A stretch of DNA of 64,000 bases from Aquimarina aggregata (GTDB lineage: Bacteria; Bacteroidota; Bacteroidia; Flavobacteriales; Flavobacteriaceae), in NCBI RefSeq assembly GCF_001632745.1, contig NZ_LQRT01000001.1:62001-126000 (forward strand), written 5' to 3'. The position numbers and the translations under genes are program-made. How positions within the stretch are numbered: the stretch's first letter is position 1; the number at the start of each line of letters is the position of its first letter. Positions 49,360 through 57,058 of this stretch are shown here, piece by piece. The notes below the pieces were generated by a model. It searched no databases and had not been told where the DNA came from. It saw only the letters and a program-made list of their open reading frames with translations.

Positions 49360-50241
49360 TTAATATTGAAAACTCCCAAAATATACTATACATACATCTA
49401 AGTACCTACTTCCTAATGTAGAACCGTCATGAAAACAATTATCGGTTGCAGCAATGTAATATTGATAGGGTTTTTGTTCTACTCTAATCACTGGATAATC
49501 TGGGAAATGTTTAAAGAAATATTCTGGAATATTAGAGATATTTACAAGTGCTAACTCACTGGTATTCAGCTTCTCTTTTAGCATTGCATATACTTCTTTT
49601 ATAGGCAGGTTTACGAATAACAAATAACGTGTATCTTTACCTAAGTTAATGCTAATTCTGTTTCCGAACTCATGTGCAGTATCAATTGTCATAGACTGTG
49701 TTCCATCATTATGCAGTCCTAAAAATTTTTTATCTGCCTGCTTAAAACCATTTGGCAGCATGGTAGTATTTGCAGCCACTAATTCTACATTTGGATAATT
49801 CACACCAATACAGTGAAAATGAAACTTTTTATCATTAGATAGAGGGAGCAAAAATTCATGAAGTAATTGTGTTGCTTGTTTAGTCAACTCTGGATTCTTT
49901 TCAAAATTACTAAAAACCTCATCTCTACTTTCACTTTCTTGCAACTGTAACTCTTTAAAACATGCTTGCAAAGGTTTAGGAATCTCACCTAAATACACAG
50001 TATTAACATCATTACAACTCTCGTCTGGTTTTAAACATTCAAGTTCTTCTACCGTTAATTCTCGCCAATCTCTTTTGTTTACATATGCATGATCTAGGTA
50101 TTCTGGAGTAAACTCCTCATCTAAATAATGAACTAAAGCTGCTTTGTGTTGCTTATGGTAAACTGTTCCAGAATTTATAGCCAGTGCACCTGTCCCTTCT
50201 GGAAGCGAATTATGAACCATTATATGCCTTTTGATTTTCAT
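49360..50241 (-). CDS. Peptide-locus paralog 3: putative HxD...H metal-dependent oxygenase-like protein
   Basis: A 293-residue paralog with the same blocks: NKRDWRELT, KFHFHCIGVNYPN, KKFLGLHNDGTQ (H177, D179), GNRISINLGKDTRYLLFVNL, FPDYPVIRVEQKPYQYYIAA and NCFHDGSTLG (H271). R279 follows the last His where paralogs 2 and 4 have Lys. Gaps to its neighbours are 12 and 22 bp, so the four are one transcript. Divergence among the copies is greatest in the first 130 residues, which may define peptide or site selectivity. Function inferred as for the other copies. Confidence 0.75.
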   Translation of the reverse strand: MKIKRHIMVHNSLPEGTGALAINSGTVYHKQHKAALVHYLDEEFTPEYLDHAYVNKRDWRELTVEELECLKPDESCNDVNTVYLGEIPKPLQACFKELQLQESESRDEVFSNFEKNPELTKQATQLLHEFLLPLSNDKKFHFHCIGVNYPNVELVAANTTMLPNGFKQADKKFLGLHNDGTQSMTIDTAHEFGNRISINLGKDTRYLLFVNLPIKEVYAMLKEKLNTSELALVNISNIPEYFFKHFPDYPVIRVEQKPYQYYIAATDNCFHDGSTLGSRYLDVCIVYFGSFQY

Positions 50242-50263
50242 ATATTACTTTTTAAAACGATGA

Positions 50264-51145
50264 TTAATATTGAAATTTGCCAAAATATATCATTAGCACA
50301 TCAAGTTTTGTCATTCCAAAAGTTGATCCATCATGAAAACAATGATCTGTTGGAGCGATATAATATTGATATGGCTTTTGAGGAATCTTAATCACAGGAT
50401 AATCTGGAAAATGCTCAAAAAATAGTTTTGAAATTGTAAACAAATCAACATCTTTGATAGCTAGGCCTAATTTTGTTTCAAGCATAGTATAAGCTTGGGG
50501 TAATGAAAGGTTCATATATAAAAAATAACGTGTTTCTGACCCAAGGTTTATGGTAAAACGATTTCCTGATTTATATGATTCATGAACAGTTGTAGGTTCT
50601 GCACCATCATTATGAATACCCATATATTTTTTATCTTCTTCAGTATGGTCTGCAGGAAGCACAGTCGTATCACACGCAACCATATCTACATTTGGGAGAT
50701 TTGCGCCTATAAAATGAAAATGAAATGGAGCCGCATTGGCAAAGCCACTAAGATATGTTTGCATCGTATTACTTAGCTTTAACGTCATATCATGATCTTT
50801 TTTCATGCATTCATGCACATCTTCTGGTCGTAAACATTTATTGAATTTTAGGGTTTCAAAAATATCTCTTAATTCATTAGGAATATCACCAACATAGATC
50901 GTGTTGTAATAATTCCTATCAGAAGAAGCTTTTAATGCCTCTAATTCTTTTTTTGATAATTTTCTCCAGTCTCTTTTAGCTACATATGCATCTTCATTAT
51001 ACTTGGGTACAAAAGACCAATCTAAATATTCTATTTTGCTTATTTCCTGATTTAAATGATGTGTTGTTCCTGAATTAATACTAATATCATTAAAAAAGTT
51101 TTCGTCTGTACTATGTAATCGTATTCCATTATTTATTATTTCCAT
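50264..51145 (-). CDS. Peptide-locus paralog 2: putative HxD...H metal-dependent oxygenase-like protein
   Basis: A 293-residue paralog: AKRDWRKLS, PFHFHFIGANLPN, KKYMGIHNDGAE (H178, D180), GNRFTINLGSETRYFLYMNL, FPDYPVIKIPQKPYQYYIAP and HCFHDGSTFG (H271). K280 follows the last His. The aromatic-rich PYQYYIAPTD block just before the last His is nearly identical in all four copies, suggesting it lines the active site. Gap to paralog 1 is 24 bp. The candidate triad is seen in the sequence; the oxygenase role is inference. Confidence 0.75.
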   Translation of the reverse strand: MEIINNGIRLHSTDENFFNDISINSGTTHHLNQEISKIEYLDWSFVPKYNEDAYVAKRDWRKLSKKELEALKASSDRNYYNTIYVGDIPNELRDIFETLKFNKCLRPEDVHECMKKDHDMTLKLSNTMQTYLSGFANAAPFHFHFIGANLPNVDMVACDTTVLPADHTEEDKKYMGIHNDGAEPTTVHESYKSGNRFTINLGSETRYFLYMNLSLPQAYTMLETKLGLAIKDVDLFTISKLFFEHFPDYPVIKIPQKPYQYYIAPTDHCFHDGSTFGMTKLDVLMIYFGKFQY

Positions 51146-51169
51146 CTGTTATATATTAAGTAATTACAA

Positions 51170-52006
51170 TTAAGGAAGTTGATCAAATAAACCCGTATAG
51201 ACGATAGTCATATCTATATCTTTATTTCCTATAGTAGACGCATCATGAAAAAAATTATCTGTTGGTGCTACATAATACTGATACGGTTTGATTTCTAGCT
51301 TAATAACTGGATAATCAGGATAGTACTTGAAAAAATATGCAGCTATATTATCAGGATCTAATTTTATTCTTTTTAGATCTATTTTTTGACTTAGTAAATT
51401 ATACACTTGGATTAAGGTAAGATTCGTAAAGACTAATGTTCTTGTCTCATTACTTAAATTTATAGAGATTCTATTGCCAGATTTATGAGCCGTATGAATT
51501 TTGAAATGCTTACTTTGATCAATATGCAAGCCTATATACATAAAAATTTCATCTATATAATGACTTGTAATCGTTTCTCTATTGGGCATTGCTCTGGTGA
51601 TACGATGAAATTTATAATTCCCTATAGAAGAGCAGTCTTTTAGGAATGCATGTAATTCTTCATTTATCTTTTCTACAAGTGCCTTGTTATCCTGAAATTT
51701 TGGATATACCTGATCTGGGTGTGTGCAAGTACCTAAATTAAGTGATTTAAACAAATCTCTTAATGTATTTGAAATTTCTCCTAAATATAAATTTTTACTG
51801 TAGTCAGAAAATTTTGTTTGATCTTCTATTACCAGTTTTGATTCTTGATGTGTTAACAATCGCCAGGTATGCAATGGTACATATGAATCCTCAAAATATT
51901 TCATGCCATTATGCTCATCTACAGCTCTCACACCAGTATTGACAGAGATTTGTTCTAAAATCCCTTCGATATGCCCATAAATGCGCATCCCTTTTTTTAG
52001 TTTCAT
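51170..52006 (-). CDS. Peptide-locus paralog 1 (divergent): putative HxD...H metal-dependent oxygenase-like protein
   Basis: A 278-residue, more divergent copy. It keeps the candidate triad (IGLHIDQSKH with H161 and D163, NFFHDASTIG with H254), GNRISINLSNETRTLVFTNL and YPDYPVIKLEIKPYQYYVAP. It lacks the KRDWR motif (LHTWRL instead) and the HNDGT form of the first motif. Its ATG overlaps the stop of the radical SAM gene by 4 bp (ATGA), so its translation is coupled to the maturase. It may be the ancestral or a specialised copy. Confidence 0.75.
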   Translation of the reverse strand: MKLKKGMRIYGHIEGILEQISVNTGVRAVDEHNGMKYFEDSYVPLHTWRLLTHQESKLVIEDQTKFSDYSKNLYLGEISNTLRDLFKSLNLGTCTHPDQVYPKFQDNKALVEKINEELHAFLKDCSSIGNYKFHRITRAMPNRETITSHYIDEIFMYIGLHIDQSKHFKIHTAHKSGNRISINLSNETRTLVFTNLTLIQVYNLLSQKIDLKRIKLDPDNIAAYFFKYYPDYPVIKLEIKPYQYYVAPTDNFFHDASTIGNKDIDMTIVYTGLFDQLP

Positions 52007-53262
52007 ACGTGAATTTCCTTTTTAAATGAAGCTAATTCTTCTTGAACTTCTGGGTTAATTTTTACATTATTTTCTTCTTCGAACCCATTAATGATATCTT
52101 CATATTTTAATTCCTCTATGTTTAATTGTTGGACAACATCCTCTGGTAAAGAATTCAAAATATCATTTTGGATAAAAGAGATCAATCGTACCATATCTTT
52201 ACAATACATGGTAGGATTGTCAAAACCATTTTCATTGGAGTATCTATGTCCTAAGAACCCGCCGCCACAAATATCAAACACTGGGCAATTCAAGCATTGT
52301 TCGGCTACATTATCATGAGCCCTATAATAGATCTGAAACGTTTTATCTTCGAATAAATCTTCAAGATTGTTTTTATGGACATTAATCTCATTACGGGTAA
52401 TTCCTTCAAAACATGCCCTTAATGAATCTACCACTTCAATACTCCCATCAGATTCTACAACCACTACTCCATTAGTACGTCTTCCGATCAATTGATTTCC
52501 TATCCCTTCTTCTCCCATTACCATCTTTATTAAGGTTTCAAAGAAGTAAATTTTTGATCGCTCTTTGTCATTTTTCCACAGTTTGTACAAATCAATAAAC
52601 CAATCGGCATATGGCGTATAATGTTTATCATTCCATCTATTTTCATCTAATCCTAAAGGTGCCTGATCATAATGACCATCTGGTAATAGCAAATTTAAAC
52701 TTGAAACATCTAGACGTTTTATTTCGGCATACAATTCTTTTACCGGAATATTAATATTCACGACAAGTAACAAACCTGCTAAATTGTTATTTTTACCTAA
52801 TTGAACGGCTTTTGCTACTTTATTATAGGATCCTTTTCCGTTGTGAAAAACACGATATTCGTCATGGTATTTTTTTGGACCATCAATACTAATTCCAACA
52901 GAAATATTGTTTTTTTGAAATATCGAATACCAATCTTGATCTAAGGTTACTCCGTTTGTCTGTACCGTAAAAACAAATTCCAATGCTGGAGCTGTATTTT
53001 TAAAAATAGTAACACTTTTTTCAAAATAATCAGGTTTCAATAGTAAAGGTTCTCCCCCATGAAATACTATTTGAACGTATTTAATATCGGCATTTTCGCA
53101 ATAGCTCTTTAATCTATCAGCAAAATTTTGCACTGTTTCTAAAGCCATAAATTTAGGCTGCTTTAAGTATGTTTGATCCCCCATATTGTACATATAGCAA
53201 TACGAACAATTGAGATTGCACCTACTGGCAATTTTCAAAACAAAAGAAGTGACTTTATACAT
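52003..53262 (-). CDS. Radical SAM/SPASM peptide maturase, FxsB-like
   Basis: A 419-residue radical SAM enzyme. The 4Fe-4S site for SAM is SRCNLNCSYCYMYNMGDQ (C15, C19, C22), with HGGEPLL near residue 70. The C-terminal SPASM domain has C284, C323, C326, C332 and C354, in CLNCPVFDICGGGFLGHRYS and GFDNPTMYC. These blocks, with LLLPDGHYDQAPL and TPYADWFIDL, match the FxsB group, whose members join an aromatic ring to a nearby residue's beta-carbon (three-residue cyclophanes). FxsB of actinobacteria is often longer, with a C-terminal extension missing here. The substrate is inferred to be the peptide encoded 81 bp upstream. Confidence 0.88.
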   Translation of the reverse strand: MYKVTSFVLKIASRCNLNCSYCYMYNMGDQTYLKQPKFMALETVQNFADRLKSYCENADIKYVQIVFHGGEPLLLKPDYFEKSVTIFKNTAPALEFVFTVQTNGVTLDQDWYSIFQKNNISVGISIDGPKKYHDEYRVFHNGKGSYNKVAKAVQLGKNNNLAGLLLVVNINIPVKELYAEIKRLDVSSLNLLLPDGHYDQAPLGLDENRWNDKHYTPYADWFIDLYKLWKNDKERSKIYFFETLIKMVMGEEGIGNQLIGRRTNGVVVVESDGSIEVVDSLRACFEGITRNEINVHKNNLEDLFEDKTFQIYYRAHDNVAEQCLNCPVFDICGGGFLGHRYSNENGFDNPTMYCKDMVRLISFIQNDILNSLPEDVVQQLNIEELKYEDIINGFEEENNVKINPEVQEELASFKKEIHV

Positions 53263-53283
53263 AGTTAAAATTTAATCTGAATT

Positions 53284-53323
53284 TTAAAAAAACCAGATAA
53301 CCTCTTTAGTTTAGAGGTTATCT
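53284..53323 (-). terminator. Hairpin with T-tract between the precursor and maturase genes
   Basis: A perfect 11-bp stem, AGATAACCTCT (53295-53305) with AGAGGTTATCT (53313-53323), has a 7-base loop. On the minus strand it is followed by GG and seven T (53284-53292 region). It is a strong intrinsic terminator shape 20 bases after the precursor stop and 32 bases before the maturase start. Partial read-through would give abundant precursor and little enzyme, as is common in peptide natural-product operons. Confidence 0.78.
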
Positions 53324-53343
53324 AGTTAGTACTTTACTATAAC

Positions 53344-53559
53344 TTAAAAAGATGCCGCTTGCAAAAACGTATCAATTTTGTCATAAGCAGATGATCTTAA
53401 GCTGTTTTTACTTACTGCTACTACAGAACAAGAAGAGCTTATTCTACCTCCAAAAATTGCTTTGTAAAGGTCTAACTGGTCTTCATCAGAAGTATTAAAT
53501 GCTTTGTTTAATACTTCTTTTTCTTTTGAGTTTGAAGCGATTTTAGATTTTTTGTTCAT
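53344..53559 (-). CDS. Precursor peptide of the radical SAM locus
   Basis: A 71-residue peptide directly upstream of the FxsB-like maturase. Residues 1-38 are a charged leader ending DLYKAIFGG; residues 39-71 would be a 33-residue core starting RISSSCSVVAVSKNSL and ending SSAYDKIDTFLQAASF. The core is rich in Ser/Ala with one Cys (C44). The aromatic-x-x triplets Y59-D60-K61 and F65-L66-Q67 fit the sites used by cyclophane-forming enzymes, and other residues are open to hydroxylation. The GG could be a processing site, although the upstream residues do not fit the C39 leader rule as well as peptides A and B. It is not the classic FxSxx C-terminus. Confidence 0.78.
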   Translation of the reverse strand: MNKKSKIASNSKEKEVLNKAFNTSDEDQLDLYKAIFGGRISSSCSVVAVSKNSLRSSAYDKIDTFLQAASF

Positions 53560-53588
53560 TGTTGAAAAAATTTAATTAATTATTAAAA

Positions 53589-53610
53589 TGTCATCAGTCA
53601 GGACATGACA
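53589..53610. promoter_or_regulatory. Inverted repeat upstream of the precursor gene
   Basis: TGTCAT (53589-53594) and ATGACA (53605-53610) form an inverted repeat 30 bp before the precursor start codon. A CATCTTTG sequence on the minus strand (complement of 53669-53676), one base from TAnnTTTG, could be the promoter. Both are weak signals by themselves. Confidence 0.3.
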
Positions 53611-54539
53611 ATTGCCCTTCATTTTATAGTTAAATGAAAAACTTAAATTTTCATATACTCTCAACTAACAAAGATGTTCCTGGGCATACTTATCCGCTAT
53701 ATTTTTAAGAAATGACTTCTCCAAAATATCGCGTACTATAAACAATGAACCTTGGTATTGTAATAATTACAATACTAGTGTCATCCTCCTGAACGATCTT
53801 TAGTATTCCAAAAACAAATTTCTTTCAGATAATTATGAACTAAATTTTCAAATAGTATTCATTAAAAAAATTAGTTCCTGACCTATTACCTATTTTGGAA
53901 TTGGTCAGTATAGAGGGGTAGGTAATTTTAGCAAATTTGGTTAAAGAAAATTGAAATTCTTTATATAAGATAAAACCCAAATTTGCAGAGAATCTTAATA
54001 ACAACTTAATATTCCTAATAGTTGCTATATCTTTTTTAATAGGTAGAATTTTTTGAATAGCCCATTTATAATAAGTAAGCCTGTAGTCACTTATTACTAA
54101 AATCAATGCTATAATTATTTTTCTCATGAAGCCTAGGTTTTAAGCAAGTAAAACAATCAATAACGAGATTATCTGATTTCCAGTAATTTAAACACTATTT
54201 TTCTAGTTGGAAAAAAAGTAGTATCTAAAATCACCACTACTAACTTACAATAAAAATATTATTTCACCTAAAGAGATTAGATTAATTAAAAGTTAAGTCC
54301 CCTCGAATAAAGCACTATTAATCACCATGATTTGTTTCATCTAATAAACACCGATAAGGAAGCACTAATTCAACATTATTTGAAGAAAATCCTACTTAGC
54401 TACCCATAACTTTAAGAATTAAATAATTATACATTATTAAATAATAACAGCTTAATTATATAATTAAGTAGGTTAATTAATATATTTAGACCCCATCTTT
54501 GTTTGTAAATTTTTAACCACTCGTACCTTAAAAAGAATT
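53611..54539. other. Long AT-rich gap upstream of the peptide locus
   Basis: About 930 bp with no gene I can support. A 95-codon minus-strand frame at 53840-54127 has no recognisable domain and the composition of random AT-rich DNA. A perfect 18-bp palindrome, CTTAATTATATAATTAAG, is at 54451-54468. The right end should hold the promoter of the lipoprotein gene at 54540 (CATCTTTG at 54494-54501). The gap could be a remnant of a former gene or an edge of the inserted locus. Confidence 0.45.
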
Positions 54540-55472
54540 ATGGGATTCCAAAATAAAACTGTAGTATTTTTATGTCTTCCACTATTTATTTTCACTCTTT
54601 ACAGTTGTAAAAAATCGGAAAAAAAAATTGTAGAGAAGATAAGTTCAAAAGAAATAGTAATTCCTTTTGAATTGACCGAGTATAATAACATCAAAATAAA
54701 AACAGTTCTTAACGGTGCGGATACATTATACCTAAAATTTGATTCAGGAACCACTGGACTTTTACTTACACATGACGCTATAAAGGAAAAAACCAATTTA
54801 TTAAATGACAAGAAAGAAAACGTACCTACTAAAAACTATGTAAAGCTTAAGTCTCTTGCGTCTTTAGAAGTAGGGAAATTAAAATGGAATGATTTAGAGA
54901 TATATCCTGTGCGACATTCTGGACAAGGGACAGATGGCAGGTTTGGATGGGATTTATTTAAAGACAAAATAGTCTCGTTAAACTATGATAAAAAACTATT
55001 GATTGTACATGAAAAATTACCTGATCTTACAAATTACACTACATCTGAACTAGAACAGGTTAAAACCGTTTTATGTCTTAACGGAACTATTGAAATCCAA
55101 AATCAGAATTTTAAAGGTCGTTTTTTATTCGATACAGGTTATCAGAAATCTTTGCTATTAGATAGTATCACAGTAAAAGAACAACTGTTCAAGGCAGATC
55201 TCCGTGTCATTAAAACAAATCAATTAAGAAATGGTGCTGGCGATATATTTATAACCAAAGTAGTTGAAATACCTACACTAAATTTTGCAGGACAAACCAT
55301 AAACAAACTACCGACACAGCTTTTAAATAGAGAAAATCCTGCGGGTTTTAAAACTCATATCTTAGGAAATGAATTACTTAAAAGATTCAATACCGTTTTT
55401 GATTTTAAGAACAAAACCATTTACCTTAAAAGAAATAGCCTATTTAACACTCCTTACAGTGACGCTTACTAA
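54540..55472 (+). CDS. Aspartyl-protease-like lipoprotein (retropepsin/pepsin-type fold)
   Basis: A 310-residue predicted lipoprotein (FIFTLYSC lipobox). It has two aspartyl-protease-type motifs: LKFDSGTTGLLLTHDAI near residue 68 and RFLFDTGYQKSLLLDSI near residue 198, each followed by a conserved small-residue region (GRFGWDLF and HILGNELLKRF). This is a duplicated DxG layout, one per lobe. It probably is an envelope protease or peptidase-like binding protein. It is the first gene beyond the non-coding gap next to the peptide locus; any link to peptide processing is speculative. Confidence 0.78.
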   Translation: MGFQNKTVVFLCLPLFIFTLYSCKKSEKKIVEKISSKEIVIPFELTEYNNIKIKTVLNGADTLYLKFDSGTTGLLLTHDAIKEKTNLLNDKKENVPTKNYVKLKSLASLEVGKLKWNDLEIYPVRHSGQGTDGRFGWDLFKDKIVSLNYDKKLLIVHEKLPDLTNYTTSELEQVKTVLCLNGTIEIQNQNFKGRFLFDTGYQKSLLLDSITVKEQLFKADLRVIKTNQLRNGAGDIFITKVVEIPTLNFAGQTINKLPTQLLNRENPAGFKTHILGNELLKRFNTVFDFKNKTIYLKRNSLFNTPYSDAY

Positions 55473-55503
55473 AAAACAATAGTATCTCTCAAGAGCTGAA
55501 AAA

Positions 55504-56811
55504 CTACTTCTTCCTAAAATACACAGAAACTGGCACCCCGTTAAAGTCAAATTCTTTTCGAAGTTGATTTTCTATATACCTTTTATAAGGATCTCTTATA
55601 TACTGTGGCAAGTTACAAAAAAATGCAAATTGAGGTTGTGGTGTAGGTAATTGCGTAATGTATTTTATTTTTACATACTTGCCTTTATACGCAGGAGGCG
55701 GATTTCTTTCAATTATTGGTAATAAAATCTCATTAAGCTCACTGGTTTTGATTTTTTTGGATCTGTTTTTATAAACTTCTACAGCAGTCTCCATTGCTTT
55801 AAACAAACGTTGCTTGGTTAGCGCAGAAATAAATACAATTGGCACATCTGTAAAAGGCTCTATTTGCTTACGAATATATTTTTCAAAATCTTTTAATGTG
55901 TTACTCTCCTTATTTTCTATAAGATCCCACTTATTAACTAAGATTACTATTCCTTTTCTGTTTCGTTCTGCTAACCAAAAGATGTTTTGCACCTGTCCAT
56001 CAAACCCTCGAGTTGCATCTAATACTAACAAACAAACATCAGAGTGCTCTATTGCTCGAACGGATCGCATTACTGAATAAAATTCTAAATCTTCTTTTAC
56101 TTTGGATTTTCTTCGTATCCCAGCAGTATCTACCAAATTAAATTCAAAACCAAAACGATTATATTTTGTATCGATCGAATCTCTGGTTGTTCCAGCAATA
56201 TCAGTTACTATATATCTATCTTCACCAATTAATGCGTTTATAAAAGACGATTTTCCTGCATTTGGTCTTCCTACCACTGCAAATCGTGGCAACTCATCAT
56301 CATCTTCTTCTTCTTGCTCTGGTAATGCTTTTACTAGTGCATCTAAAAGTTCACCTGTACCGCTTCCGTTTATACTGGCAATGGTGTAGTACTCGCCAAG
56401 TCCCAAATTATAAAACTCGACTGCATCAGCTTCTCTTTTTCCGTTATCTACTTTATTGATTGCTAAAAAAACAGGTTTATCCACTTTACGTAGTAGATTA
56501 GCAACATCTTCATCCATTCCTGTTACACCTGACTCTACATCTACCATAAAAATAATAGCATCTGCTTCATCAATTGCCAATTCTACTTGTTTATCAATCT
56601 CTGCTTCAAAAATATCGTCACTACCTACAACATAACCTCCGGTATCTATTAAAGAAAATTCTACGCCATTCCAATCACTTTTACCGTAATGTCTATCACG
56701 AGTAACACCGCTAACCGCATCAACGATAGCTTCTCTTCTCTGAATTAAACGATTAAAGAAAGTTGATTTCCCTACATTAGGTCTCCCTACAATTGCCACA
56801 ATACTGCTCAT
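55504..56811 (-). CDS. der: Ribosome-assembly GTPase Der
   Basis: A 435-residue protein with two tandem GTPase domains and a C-terminal KH-like domain, the unique layout of Der/EngA. G1 motifs are [14 protein letters not shown] at residue 8 and [14 protein letters not shown] around 180; G4 motifs are NKVDNGKRE and NKWDLIENK. The C-terminus has [18 protein letters not shown]. It acts in 50S ribosome biogenesis. Confidence 0.95.
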   Translation of the reverse strand: MSSIVAIVGRPNVGKSTFFNRLIQRREAIVDAVSGVTRDRHYGKSDWNGVEFSLIDTGGYVVGSDDIFEAEIDKQVELAIDEADAIIFMVDVESGVTGMDEDVANLLRKVDKPVFLAINKVDNGKREADAVEFYNLGLGEYYTIASINGSGTGELLDALVKALPEQEEEDDDELPRFAVVGRPNAGKSSFINALIGEDRYIVTDIAGTTRDSIDTKYNRFGFEFNLVDTAGIRRKSKVKEDLEFYSVMRSVRAIEHSDVCLLVLDATRGFDGQVQNIFWLAERNRKGIVILVNKWDLIENKESNTLKDFEKYIRKQIEPFTDVPIVFISALTKQRLFKAMETAVEVYKNRSKKIKTSELNEILLPIIERNPPPAYKGKYVKIKYITQLPTPQPQFAFFCNLPQYIRDPYKRYIENQLRKEFDFNGVPVSVYFRKK

Positions 56812-56925
56812 TGAACTCTATTCTTAATTTTGTGCAAAATTAGACTTTTTATTTTAGAACTCATCTTGTGTTCTAAATATCTTTACATGATTAAAATAGA
56901 AGGAAAAAAACTGACATAAAAAACA

Positions 56926-56964
56926 AAAAGTCCAAAGGCCCTAAACAAGGCCTATGGAACTTTT
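56926..56964 (-). terminator. Terminator after the choice-of-anchor I gene
   Basis: Arms at 56926-56940 (AAAAGTCCAAAGGCC) and 56949-56964 (GGCCTATGGAACTTTT) pair with small mismatches around an 8-base loop. On the minus strand the stem is followed by a T-rich stretch, so it ends transcription from the gene at 57059-58582. Confidence 0.7.
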
Positions 56965-57058
56965 CATAATTGATAGTCAGTCAGTGAAATAATTACTTAC
57001 TTCAAATATAGCAAGTATTATAGCTAACTAGGTTACTGTAAAACAACAAAGTTTTTGA

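Noticed and set aside
47402..53559. Interpretation of the locus as a lanthipeptide or Cys-heterocycle cluster
   Set aside because: No LanB, LanM, YcaO or LanC-like gene is present and the peptides have almost no Cys; the FxsB-like radical SAM enzyme points to a cyclophane-type chemistry.
53840..54127. 95-codon minus-strand open frame in the gap upstream of the peptide locus
   Set aside because: Composition looks like translated AT-rich DNA, there is no domain, no partner gene and no clear ribosome-binding context. I described it in the gap entry and did not call a gene.
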